In this document: positions 34,073-44,192 of the stretch, one piece after another
Position numbering within the stretch: position 1 is the first letter of the stretch
How the letters are laid out: each line of letters begins with the position of its first letter
NCBI RefSeq assembly: GCF_024139115.2
Contig: NC_085141.1
Coordinates: 429,244,338 to 429,308,337 of the forward strand
Source: Armigeres subalbatus
Lineage: Eukaryota; Arthropoda; Insecta; Diptera; Culicidae
Reading direction: 5' to 3'
Length of the DNA stretch: 64,000 nucleotides
The notes under the pieces: model-generated
What the model saw: only the letters and a program-made list of their open reading frames with translations
What the model was told of the DNA's origin: nothing
The model's database searches: none
Program-made: the position numbers and the translations under genes

Positions 34073-34150
34073 CCCAGGATAGCTCAGGTGGTATGCAGGC
34101 GACTATGGATTGATGGAGGCATGTTCAAATCCCATGTAGGTATTGAGATA
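34073..34150 (+). other. tRNA-like sequence in the transposon's right end
   Basis: CCCAGGATAGCTCAGGTGGTATG resembles a tRNA D-arm (A box), split here only for description. ATGTTCAAATCCCAT resembles a T-arm (B box), 35-40 bp further on. The acceptor stem does not close convincingly. It is more likely a tRNA pseudogene or SINE head than a working tRNA. Confidence 0.35.
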
Positions 34151-35026
34151 AAATTAATTACCTAAATTTTCCAAATTCATAGTTCAATAAACTAACAGAA
34201 TAAAAGTGATAATAAAAAGTTCAATATAGAAAAGAATCCTCATTTTTTTCATAATAATCTAATTGATTAATAGTTTTCCAATAGTTGTATAAAGGATGTT
34301 TAAAAATCATGTAATGCTTCTAAACGATTTATGAAATTTGTTATGCTTATTAAACAGATTGAAGGAAACTTTCAACGGCACCACAAAATATAAAATATAA
34401 ATTTTTAAACAAATATTATTCAACTGTAATGTTGTTTGCCTTTCTTAAGCCAAAAACTGAATATAAACCAAGAAAGCTGTATCAAAATAGTTCAGCGTGG
34501 AATAAACAAACTCACAAATGATTTATAACCTTTAATAAGCATAACTAATAACTTAATAATCGCAATTACGACATAAGATTGTTATCAGTAAATGATCATT
34601 CATTGAATAAATTCTCCAGATTTGCTTGAACAATGTGTGCGTAGCAGCTGCATACCAAGATACAACAACAACTATTCAATATCAAGCTGAAAGAAGAAGC
34701 ATAAGATAAGTTTGTTCAACAGGCAAATGTTCCTTGGGTAATTTCCCTACTAACGATTGGCTACCATCAATGAAAGTAGCTTTTATGTCACAACTTGAGG
34801 CGAGATGAATTTTGATCAAAGTAAAACTTAATTGCTTGGTGATGGCAGATTGTTTTCCGTCGGTAGTAGAATCACGAGATCACGATTCAGAGAAAGACTT
34901 ATAATTTTGGTAGATAGTCATCCATGCGAATACATTTTTGCAGCTTCTCCGTTTTACGCGCGCTCGTGATTCTACATACATACAGAAAACATACGATGAT
35001 TCAACTCATCCATGAGTTTTAAGGTG

Positions 35027-35527
35027 CTGAAATGCCACGCACGCGCGGGAGAGCAGTTTTCTTATAATCAATAAAGATGGCTCATTAGCCCCCGCCTCTT
35101 TGTTGTCCGGTATGACTGCAAATATTGTGTAACCGTCACACACCCCCAAAGGGCGTGGCTACAGGTTCAAGTTTATTGATTACAAGAAAGCAGCTCTTCC
35201 GCGCGCGAGCCATTTCGTTCGAGATGTCGCGGAGAGCAGACCGTGGTACCACCTTCGGCATCGGCGGAGCTCCTACCGGAAATTTTATTCCCGACGATGG
35301 TGTGGGTCGCGCGGTCGTCGTCATTAACATTAGCAGCGCTCAGTTTAAATTTTCTTGTATGATGTAGGAGGAATGACGGCTTTGGCAGGTTTTGTTCTAT
35401 TATTGTCAGGGGGGTTTTTGTTGACCAAATTTTATGAAATTTGGCCACAATATTCTTTGATATGCTATGATATGATATGATATTTGATATGAAGTACTAA
35501 CGATCGGCTACCATCAATGAAAGTGGC
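35027..35527. repeat. Dispersed repeat, right copy flanking the Tnp2-like transposon
   Basis: Homologous to 28290-28800, with most blocks in the same order and orientation. It ends in short tandem ATGATATG repeats (35460-35485). The phrase CGGCTACCATCAATGAAAGT at about 35505 also occurs, slightly changed, at about 34760, so parts of this flank are duplicated too. Confidence 0.8.
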
Positions 35528-35528
35528 T

Positions 35529-35695
35529 CTTGGGAGCGTGCTTACGTAACGCTTAGAGGGGTGAGGGGGGGTTGGGCGAAGTGTGACGACCCATACATAA
35601 TTTTTAGATGCTTCATACAAAAAGTGTGACATAGGGGGGAGGTGGGTTTGAAAATGCCTAATTTTTGCGTTACGTAATTAAGGTGACTCGGGGAG
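35529..35695. mobile_element. MITE of the TTACGTAACGC family
   Basis: TTACGTAACGCTTAGAGGGG near the left end and TTTTTGCGTTACGTAATTAA near the right end are inverted. The interior GCTTCATACAAAAAGTGTG is shared, inverted, with the element at 60609-60764. Confidence 0.75.
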
Positions 35696-35879
35696 GCACT
35701 ACACACCGTGTTATTTTTCCTATCTTTTGTCTCTTTCTAACATTGTCACCTCGTAATTTTGGAGTGGCGTATTTCGGTTTTCAGTTGTTTGATGTAACTG
35801 TAAATGTATCAGCATGTACATTGCGAGTAAGCACGCGCCGGTGATACTTTTTCAAAATCATATTTGTTGTAGAAAAAAA

Positions 35880-36085
35880 ATTAAGCATTAATGATATTCA
35901 ATAGTATCAATAGAATTGGCAAATTGCTGAAGGTTTTCCGAATCGATTGATAAGCAAATGTCGAAAATAAGATAAAGAGATCGCAATCTATCCTAATTTT
36001 TGTGACAGTCTCGAATTTTGAAATTTCCGTTTTAAACCATGTATCTGAGTCTTCCCCTTAGACGAAGTTTACGTCAAAAATCTGT
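35880..36085 (+). repeat. ~200-bp dispersed repeat, copy 1
   Basis: ATAGTATCAATAGAATTGGC, GAATCGATTGATAAGCAAAT, CTATCCTAATTTTTGTGACA and TGAGTCTTCCCCTTAGACG recur in the same order at 37010-37228. Confidence 0.85.
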
Positions 36086-37009
36086 AGCAAACATCAATAC
36101 TGACGCCATACATTTTTTTCAGTCATAATGCGAATCAATTGTTTGCATGGTCTCCTTCCGACACTTCCTTGGGATTCAACTACCGACGTTAGCGCTGCGC
36201 TTTGAATAAAGTTCATCTCGGAACCGATTTCTTTTCAATCATCAACAGGAAAAATACAAAATTAGAGTCTCGCGGAAAAATTTCATGTTGTGCCGACAAC
36301 ATCCAAATCGTTGCAAACGCCACATTAGTGAATAAAATGCTGTAGCAATCTTCCGATGACAGCCTATGCTCGGACCGGCACTAATGCTATGATTCCGCTA
36401 CCGATGCCAAACAATTATGCTTTGTTCTATGAAGAAAGTTCGTCTAATATCAACATTCTCAATCACTAAAATCATATAACTCCGAATTACGCTAGAAAAT
36501 TTCACCGAAGAATTTTCCAGTTCCTAACGATTGCACTTTAGGAAAATTATTTCAACTTCCTCCCAAATATAATGATGGTCCTGAAAAGAACCGATTAATT
36601 GCCACTTATGTGCCTTATCAGCAGCCACTGGGCTGCGCGACCGCCATCCGATGATTCGGCTCAGCGAACGCCGTCGATTGCCAGATCCGCCGAAGATGGG
36701 ACACGGATGAAAATGATGTGCTGCTCCTTCCACGACCGCCACCACCACCGACCGAGAAATTTCATCCGCACCACCACCGCTGAGACAGCCGTTGTCACTG
36801 TGACCGCTTCTGGACGCCCTGGTCCGCTCGCCGTAACATCCAGAATGAAAATGACGCGGGCACGCGAAACACGAGGCTTTTTATACACAGGGAAAACGAA
36901 GCAGTGAATCAAAAGGCCCGTACCTTACTGCAATCTGATGTCCGTGTTGGGGATTTATGAACGGAATTGAATTTTTCACCCGGTTTGGAAAGAAACAACA
37001 TTTTCAATA
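36086..37009. other. Unassigned; promoter-like TATAAAA on the minus strand
   Basis: 36600-36900 is GC-rich and open in several frames, with no recognised domain. On the minus strand a TATAAAA-like sequence at about 36884-36890 is followed downstream by an open frame to 36661. This could be a promoter and first exon, but nothing else supports it. Confidence 0.3.
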
Positions 37010-37228
37010 GTTTAACGTTGATAATCAATAGTATCAATAGAATTGGCAAATTGCTGGAGAGTTTCTGAATCGATTGATAAGCAAATGTCGAAAATCCATC
37101 GAAAGATAAAGACGCTATTAGCGTTTGAAATCTATCCTAATTTCGTGACGGTCTCGAATTTGGAAATTTTGGTTTTACACCCTGTATCTGAGTCTTCCCC
37201 TTAGACGTAGTTTACGTCAAAAACCAAA
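37010..37228 (+). repeat. ~200-bp dispersed repeat, copy 2
   Basis: The same block order as 35880-36085, with an insertion of about 15 bp (CATCGAAAGATAAAGACGCT region). Confidence 0.85.
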
Positions 37229-37344
37229 ATATTCCCCCAAGCGCTGCTTGACAAATGTAATGAGAAAACATATTAGAGATGTCAATAACCATAATAATAC
37301 CATTATTTGTGTATGTGTGTGTTTTTTACCTAAGCAATGGAGGT

Positions 37345-37747
37345 GGAATTGACGAATCCAAGAGATAAAAGAAGAAGACATGCGATGGTGAGAATCAACA
37401 AAATCGTTCATGGCAAAGTATACGGCGGTGATTTTAAAATGCCCGTATAAAATTCTAAAAGGTATTCTAATTAAAACTAATGAATGTAAAGTGCGAGAAA
37501 ATTGAAAAGCTAGATTTAGAACACATTATCCCCAAAATTTTTTTTCTTTTAATGCACCTAAAATATAGATTTCCATTTTCTCGCACTTTACATTTATTAG
37601 TTTTAATTAGAATTGGTTTTAATTTTTATACGGACATTTTTATACGGACATTTTAAAATCGCCGCCGTATACTTCGCCATGAACGATTTTGTTGTTTCTC
37701 ACCATCGCATGTCTTCTTCTTTATCACTTGGATTTGTCAATCTGCCC
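37345..37747. mobile_element. ~400-bp foldback element with ~185-bp arms
   Basis: The left arm (GAAGAAGACATGCGATGGTG .. AAAGTATACGGCGGTGATTT .. TGTAAAGTGCGAGAAAATTG) is mirrored by the right arm (CATTTTCTCGCACTTTACAT .. ATCGCCGCCGTATACTTCGC .. CACCATCGCATGTCTTCTTC). The loop is about 70 bp. The right arm carries a small duplication of TTTTTATACGGACAT. Non-coding. Confidence 0.88.
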
Positions 37748-37749
37748 AA

Positions 37750-39803
37750 CAGACATCCTGGGTTGGACGTCCAGGAAGTGCGGGGTTAGGGACCACCTCC
37801 ATCAGCAAACGAGGGAAGGAGGACTACATCCCCGACCCGCTAAACCGTTTCCATTGCCGCCAAGCCGATCGTCCCTTCGGTACAACCAGAAAGTAATGCT
37901 TCAAAGGGGGCCAGTACACAACGCACCCTCGAGGTTAGCTGCGTGCCCTTGCAGCACCGAACATCGTGACTCGCTTTTTTAGAAGAACACCATAGTATCG
38001 TGCCAGCGCATTGCCGGCTTTCCAGGTGGCCTTACCACGCCCTATGTCCTCGGAAGGTGGGAGGGGTCGACTTCGCACCTGCTTCCCTCTGCACGACTGG
38101 TATCAAGAATGATGATGCCGCGTGCACCCCAAATTGACCTCTCTGCGATAGGGTCTATTCGCCAACACACAGAGGGACTTGCCGACGCGGTGCCTAAGCC
38201 TGCCCCAGTCTTGACGAGGACCCCTTTCCTCAGGCTCGGAACCCGCCCGGTTGACCGACGCCGCGAAAGCGATGATACCATGTTGTTCGATAAAAGGATC
38301 GAGTTCAACCACATGGCACCGGTATGACCCATGAAACCGACTCAGAACCCTTGGACCACCTCTTATTTACGCCTGAGCTAGCCATCCTTGAGTCCATGTG
38401 CCACCTTCTATGTAGCTCCAAGACGATTTGGACGATAGCCGGTAAAACGGCGTTCCAGCCAACTTCATCTTTACACATCCTCCGAACTAGGTTGTCCGGG
38501 GTAGTGTCCAGACCACACGTGGCAAGCATGTGGTCACGAATTGCGTGAAAACGTGGGCACACGAACAACACGTGTTCCCCTGTTTCCTCTAAACCTGCGC
38601 ACACCGGACACTCGGGTGAGGCCGAGCAAGTCAGCTCCGTTACCTGCACTGTGATTTTGCAGCACGCTTAAACGCCGGGCACTTCGAACCCCCCATGGGG
38701 TGCTTGCTGTTCACAGCTTTGTTGGAACAAATCAAACAATTGGCAGGGTACGTGCAGCATTGTGCCTTATGTCCCTCCAATCCGCAGTGTCGGCAGAGCT
38801 CGCTTCTGTCAGGGCCTTTGCAGTCCCATTACTTGTGCCCCAGTTCCAGGCACTTGAAGCAAACTTCGGGTTGCTCGAATATGCCCACAGACCATCCAAC
38901 CTTGACGCTCCCTAACTTGACTACCTTGGAGGCGTCCGCTGCAGATAGCCGAACCAATGCTACCTGCGTCCCTGCCGTGTTGGCCAGATAAGGGAACCCC
39001 CTCACAAAGAATAACAATTAGAGTTCCCTCTCTACACCACGGCAGGCTACTGACTGATACTTCTGCCAGCAGCTGCAGTTCTCTTTATTCAACAATAGGT
39101 ATATACAATACATCCATAACAATATTTCTTAATCTATACCAAAGAGCAACTACAACTAACCGGCGCCCGCTTCTTATCCATCTTCGATCTACAGCGAAGC
39201 GTCGCACACTACCTGATATTCCAACATGCCGGACCTTTCCGTAGCCGAACGGCTGCAGTGGGCGTCTCCACTTCACACTGTCGCCGCAGTGCCGTGACGA
39301 GCTCTTCGACTTCGGTGATCTCGTCCAGGTCTTTAACCCTTAGATTCACCTCCGTCGTGAGTGCCCTCCCTTGACCGTCTCACCTAGGACTTCCTCCGCC
39401 AACTTCTTGTAGGCGGCGCCCTTTTGCGAGACGCCCCGTTTCAGCTCTAGGATCATCTCGCTCGTCATTCCCGCGAGCAGTTGGGGCAGTCACCCCGACA
39501 TTCCCGCGAATACTTGAGCCTTAGTCTGGGTAGACTTTGGCACCACCGTCTTCGCGGGCACGCCCTCGGTCGATTACACCTATCCCGCGGGGCCTCAGTC
39601 TGAGTATACCTTGACTCCACGGATTTCACTGGTTCCGACCGCGCACTCCAGCTTGGCGTCCAACATCGACTTTTGAAGTTTCAGCAAGCTCCCCTTGAGG
39701 TCGTCGATGATGGCATCCTGCTGTTCCGTCGCCACCTCGAAGGCCGAAAGCCCATCGCGTTTGCGGTTCAACGCCCTCACAAGCCATGGGCCGTCCATAA
39801 CCT
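37750..39803 (-). mobile_element. R1-clade retroposon deletion derivative
   Basis: On the minus strand, ORF1 remnants run from about 39800 (MDGPWLVRALNRK; then DLDEITEVEELVTALRRQCE near 39340). A solo LTR interrupts them, and they continue from 38977 through the gag zinc knuckles (CFKCLELGHK, LICSNKAVN) to about 38650. ORF2 then starts as QVTEL and jumps at once to the C-terminal zinc-finger tail SPECPVCAGLEETGEHVLFV .. DTTPDNLVRRMCKDE (38305-38649). The endonuclease and reverse transcriptase are therefore missing. The protein blocks align with the full-length R1 element at 47105-52728. The 3'-UTR-like part extends to about 37750. Confidence 0.85.
38978..39226. mobile_element. Solo LTR inserted in the R1 derivative
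   Basis: 249 bp beginning TGTTGG and ending CCAACA, flanked on both sides by the 5-bp duplication TGCCG (38973-38977, 39227-39231). It splits the ORF1 codons between VRLRKGPA and GTQVALVRL, so removing it restores the local reading frame context. No internal retroelement region is present. Confidence 0.9.
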
Positions 39804-39946
39804 CTACCGTGTATGTGTGTGTACAAAAGCTAAGAAAAACATTAGACAACTTTTCATATAGTAATCTTCAACCGATTTTCTCGCAACTACTATTCGGTAG
39901 GGGACAAAGCCTTGTTGATCACTATAGAATTTCATAACGATCGACC
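39804..39946. mobile_element. Left part of a MITE split by an RTE insertion
   Basis: Matches the interior of the element at 44404-44795 (CATTAGACAACTTTTC, CCGATTTTCTCGCA, GACAAAGCCTTGTTGATCAC). It ends in AACGATCGACC and continues after the RTE insertion at 41514. Confidence 0.8.
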
Positions 39947-41513
39947 GAGCTGTGGAGTCACCTACACTAGATGAGGTTAAAGCTGTTAAAGAGCTGAAAA
40001 ACAATAAGGCTGCGGGGAAGGACCAGCTCCCGGCTAAACTTCTCAAACATGGCAGGGAGCAGCTTTATTAAGTTCTGCACCATATTATGTCGAAAATATG
40101 GGAAGACGAGGAAATGCCTGCTAGCTGGCTGGACGGCCTCATTTGCCCTCTCTTTAAGAAAGGGCACAGACTGGAGTGCGCCAATTACCGAGGAATAACC
40201 CTCCTTAATTCGGCGTACAAAATTATGTCCCGTATGCTGTTCAACAGATTGAGACCGCTTGAAGAGTCCTTCGTCGGCGAATACCAAGCGGGTTTTCGTG
40301 AGGGCCGATCAACGACGGATCAAATGTTTACCCTGAGACAAATCCTCGATAAATTCCGGGAGTACAACTTGCAGACACATCATCTGTTCATTGATTTCAA
40401 GGCGGCGTACGATTCAGTGAAACGGAATGAATTATGGCAAATTATGCTTGAACATGGTTTTCCGGCGAAACTGATACGGCTGATTCGTATAACGTAGGAC
40501 GGATCGAAATCAAGTGTAAGGGTTGCGGATGAAACATCGACGTCATTTGTTACCTTAGATGGATTAAAGCAGGGTGATGCACTCTCGAACCTACAGTTCA
40601 ATATAGCGCTCGAGGGAGCGATTAGGAGAGCTGGTGTGCAAAGAAGCGGTACCATTATCACAAAATCGCATATGCTCCTGGGATTTGCGGACGATATCGA
40701 TATTATCGGAATTGATCGCCGTGCCGTGGAAGATGCTTTTGCGCCTTTTAAGAAGGAGACAGCGAGGATTTGACTCACGATCAATACCAGCAAAACGAAG
40801 TACATGGTCGCTGGCAATCAACGTGGGTTCATTAGTGGTGGCGGTAGCGAAATAGTGCTGGATGGTGAAAAATTTGAAGTGGTAGAAGAATTTGTGTATC
40901 TTGGAACATTAATGACGTGCGATAATGATGTTACCCGCGAGGTGAAAAGGCGTATTGCAGCTGCAAATAGGGCTTATTACGGACTTCGTAACCAGCTTAA
41001 GTCCCGTAGTCTGCAAACGAAAACAAAACTCGCGCTGTATACTACTCTGATTCTTCCGGTGGCTTTATACGGCCATGAGACATGGACGTTAAAGGAGGCT
41101 GATCGGAGAGCTCTCGGAGTGTTTGAGCGTAAGGTGCTGCGGACAATACTCTGCGGTAAACAGGAGAACGGTATCTGGCGGCGTCGCATGAATCACGAAT
41201 TGTACCAGGTGTATAAAGGGCTGGATATTATTAAGCTTATACAACACGGCAGACTACGGTGGGCTGGTCACGTTGTTCGTATGCCGGAAGAACGTCAAGC
41301 GAAGATAATATTTAGTAGAGAACCCGGAAGAGGCCGCAGGCTTCGTGGAAAGGCCGCGTACACGATGGCTTTTTGCAGTTGAAAAGGACCTGAGAGCGCT
41401 CAATGTTCAGGGCGACTGGAAACGATTGGCCCAGGATCGAGTCCAGTGGAGAAGGAAACTCCATTCGGCGTAGGTTCATCGAAGAGCTGTAGCCCATCAA
41501 GTATCAAGTAAGT
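39947..41513 (+). mobile_element. 5'-truncated RTE-like non-LTR retrotransposon
   Basis: The insert is flanked by an 11-bp target duplication, AACGATCGACC (39936-39946 and 41514-41524). It carries only the reverse-transcriptase half of ORF2 and its C-terminal tail, and has a short 3' end without a clear poly(A). 5' truncation is usual for this type of element. Confidence 0.88.
39960..41382 (+). pseudogene. RTE-like reverse transcriptase, C-terminal half, broken
   Basis: Open blocks at 40087-40497 and 40804-41382 are joined by frame-consistent sequence with stops at about 40496 and 40772. RT motifs seen are YRGITLLNSAYKIMSRMLFN, GFREGRSTTDQMF, LFIDFKAAYDSV (first catalytic Asp), GLKQGDALSNLQFN and GFADDIDIIG (catalytic ADD). 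The tail reads VEEFVYLGTLMTCDNDVTRE, LILPVALYGHETWTL and GRLRWAGHVVRMPEE, typical of RTE-clade ORF2. The endonuclease domain is missing by truncation. Further remnants of the same family lie at 57650-58185 and 60155-60995 on the minus strand. Confidence 0.85.
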
Positions 41514-41566
41514 AACGATCGACCACTGCGTTTGAAAGTTATAAAGAAAATGGTACTGATCAACTG
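41514..41566. mobile_element. Right part of the MITE split by the RTE
   Basis: AACGATCGACCACTGCGTTT and AAAGTTATAAAGAAAATGGT correspond to the region at 44690-44735 of the intact relative. Confidence 0.75.
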
Positions 41567-42840
41567 GTCTATCAAGGCAATTGGACTCGAAGCCATGCGC
41601 ATGATTTAAGATTTGGATATGTCCAAATCGAATATTCCAAGTTTTCCAAGTCATTATAAAATTCAGACCAATTGGTCTAACATATCAATTGTGCTCGGTA
41701 CAAAACCAGTAGCAAGACTAGCAACTAATGGTGTCGATGTGCCAAAATTGAATATTCTAAATATTTCAAATCACTCAATTGTTCAGATGAATTGGTCTAC
41801 AAAGTGAATTTGTTACTTGGTACAAAACCGATAACAACACATCATATTCAGGCTATTACCGGCCATGATTTCGATTTAAATATGATGTTTTGAGCTCTCT
41901 GATTATCGTAGAGAACGTATCTAAATTTTTGATCATATGCATGGTCTTCAGGGAGCGAAATGGGGCTAATGGCTTGCTACCGGTTTTTTACCTAGCGTTA
42001 TTGACATAGTAGACTAATTAGTATCAACTGCAAAGATTTGGAGTTCGTATTCGGTAAGTCATAAACCATACTCATAATATTCAGGGGCCCGATTTTGTAC
42101 CGAGCGTAGTTGAACTGCTAAACAAATTTGTCTGAATTCCGGAATGATTTTGTGAACTAAGATCATCGTTTTTGCACATATTAAAATCGTAAATCGCATG
42201 ACTGTTGAAGGCTTATATGAACACCATGGGTTGTGGTTGTTTTGATTTTGCAGTGAACCTAATTGACTTAGTAGACCAAATGGTCAGAGCTCTAGACAGA
42301 TTTGAAGAACTTAGAATATCCGATTTGGACATATCTAATATGAAAATTATGCGCATGGCCTCTTAGAGTCTAATAGGACATCATGGGTTGCTACTGGTTT
42401 GAAACCGTGCTCAGTTTTATTAAAAAAAAGACAGGAACACCGTCTTCGATCAGAGGTCGTACTCGTACAGACTAAACACTTAACACCTAGTATGATAGAC
42501 AACGGATAGGACACATAACGATAACACCCAGTGAACCAATGGAGAATTTTTCGATCACGAAAAGTTTCCTCCGTCTAGACGATTGACGTCTCTAATCGCA
42601 TGGCCACGAAGACCACTAGAAAGATCTATTGGTTCTAACTCCAAAATAATTTGGAGAACTTAGAACACGCAATTTCGACATAATTTAATCGTAAATCATG
42701 CGTATGGCTTCTATGGGCCTATATGGACACCATGGGTTGCTATTGGTTTCGTACCAAGCGTAATTAATCTGGAAGACCAAGGCTCTAAAATCCAGAATGG
42801 TTTGGAGAACTTAGAACATCTGTAGAAATATTGCCTGCAA
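41567..42840. repeat. Degenerate satellite-like repeat, unit ~150-170 bp
   Basis: Recurring phrases in the same order are GGTTGCTACTGGTTTGAAACC-like (near 41969, 42225, 42390, 42735), GACCAA..GGTCT, TTGGAGAACTTAGAACA and TCATGCGCATGGCTTCT-like, then ..ACACCATGGG. Spacing is about 165 bp once a SINE is discounted. Copies are strongly diverged. No ORF. Confidence 0.7.
42421..42611 (-). mobile_element. Feilai-like tRNA-SINE, minus orientation
   Basis: This is the reverse complement of the body of the SINE at 44193-44402: AAAAAAAGACAGGAACACCG, CAGAGGTCGTAC, ACACCCAGTG, GGAGAATTTTTCGATCACGA, then TAGACGATTGACGTC and TGGCCACGAAG. The tRNA-like head is rearranged or partly lost. It sits inside the satellite. 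Confidence 0.85.
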
Positions 42841-42883
42841 TCATTATGCCTCAGAAAAAAATTTGAGCTTTTTAGTGGAATGT

Positions 42884-42995
42884 CTTCTCATAAGACGAGT
42901 TCGCACAATCCCTCATGGGATTGTACGAACTCGTCTTATGATCAAGTGGTGGAATTAAATGGGATTGTACGAACTCGACTTATGACAAGTGAATC
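42884..42995. repeat. Hairpin repeat, CATAAGACGAGTTCG family
   Basis: CATAAGACGAGTTCGCACAA and TTGTACGAACTCGTCTTATG form a hairpin of about 50 bp. A third arm (GGGATTGTACGAACTCGACT) follows after GTGGTGGAATTAAAT. The same arm recurs inverted at 43690-43735. Confidence 0.8.
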
Positions 42996-43684
42996 ATTAT
43001 TCGTCATCTTTGAAATAGTATTGAGCACATTTTTGAAAAATATAAATCGTTCATATGCGTGATATTCTTGTGCAATTTTTATCCATATAAAAATGGCCAA
43101 CTTACGATTCCTCCTCCGAGGATTACAGGATGTAGGTATGGTCGATCAACAACCTGAGGTTAGTTTCGAAAAATTTATCAGCTGAGGATTATTTTGGTTA
43201 TATAAACATGTGAATTTGGCTGAGAAACGCCTGAGATATTGCGGAGTCGAATCCGGGTCAATATGACCCGGACACCGTTAGAGTTTTTTCTATCCCTTTA
43301 GGAACTCTTACAAACTAGGTCAACGTTCAGGAACATAGTTCTCCACGAAAAAGGAAAAGTCAAGAAGTTTCAGACCTTCACATTGTTGCGTTAAAAAGTT
43401 AGTACAATTTGAAAGTGCGATTTAGATCATATTGACAATGTAACAAGGTTAATAATGAATACTAATCTGCAGAGTGGCAATGTCCCATTGGGGGATATGA
43501 TGCCAATAACGCATAACGAAGTACAAGTAATGATTTTAATTTAATACTTGAGCTGTCGAGTTGTAAGCGAATGTAAGATATATTTAGTCTAGTAGTAATA
43601 GTAAAAATTCATTTCATTCAAGTTCATTTTTTGTTTTATAACATTCTGTGTTTGGTCGACTAGGCCCCGCAAATAAATTTTTTT

Positions 43685-43840
43685 ATGCCAAGTAATAAGA
43701 CGAGTTTGTACAATCCCATTTAATTCCACCACTTAATTGTACCTTGACAGATACGCATTTCGACCTCAACAGTAAGGTCGTCTTCAGTGTCTCGTACTTG
43801 ACTCGACTTGTCAAGAATACCAGAATACCAGACTTCCTTC
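43685..43840. repeat. Related repeat, inverted arm plus TTGACAGATACGCATTTCGA block
   Basis: AAGACGAGTTTGTACAATCC and CATTTAATTCCACCACTTAA mirror the arm at 42945-42990. They are followed by TACCTTGACAGATACGCATT and CTTCAGTGTCTCGTACTTGA. It looks like one end of a larger dispersed element. Confidence 0.6.
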
Positions 43841-44044
43841 GTGCGGAGGTCGTACCTCCATTATTTGCAAGCAAATATGGACATGCCAGCGAGTAGAGAA
43901 GCTTTTTTACAGACGGGTCAAAAATGGATGACTTCAATGGTTTCGGTGTTTTCAACGTTTTCATAGCGCCTACTTTAAGCTGAAAGAGCCTAGTTCCGTG
44001 TATACCGCTGAGCCAGCAGCTGTACACTATTCACTTGAGCATAT

Positions 44045-44186
44045 TTCTAGACCAACATTTGAAAAGAGCGTACCAGCCAAAATTTATTCTTTCTGATTAT
44101 TTATCTACATAGATAGCTATATATGTAGACGAGGAATCAGAAGGAATAAATTTTAGCTGTTACGCCCTTTTCAAATGTTGGTCTAG
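44045..44186. mobile_element. 142-bp MITE, TAGACCAACATTTG ends
   Basis: CTAGACCAACATTTGAAAAG and CTTTTCAAATGTTGGTCTAG are perfect inverted ends. The repeat continues through AAATTTATTC/GAATAAATTT. It may use TA as target. It directly precedes the Feilai-like SINE. Confidence 0.92.
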
Positions 44187-44192
44187 ATTTGT

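Larger units (their letters stand above)
28924..34738 (+). mobile_element. Two-gene DNA transposon with Tnp2/Transposase_21-like gene
   Basis: The 11-bp ends CCCAAGGAACA (28924-28934) and TGTTCCTTGGG (34728-34738) are exact inverted repeats, and similarity continues (16 of 19). TA lies directly outside each end. Inside are a plus-strand spliced transposase gene (29501-31656) and a convergent minus-strand spliced gene (31961-33757). Long AT-rich subterminal regions (28935-29460 and 33900-34727) carry recurring AGCTTTT/AAAAGCTG and TATTCAA-type motifs. The coding content recalls CACTA/EnSpm elements of animals, but the termini are not CACTA and the target duplication looks like TA rather than 3 bp. 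Confidence 0.7.

Noticed and set aside
36599..36912. Overlapping ORFs of about 100 codons on both strands
   Set aside because: GC-rich low-complexity translation (His/Thr/Val runs) in both directions, with no domain.
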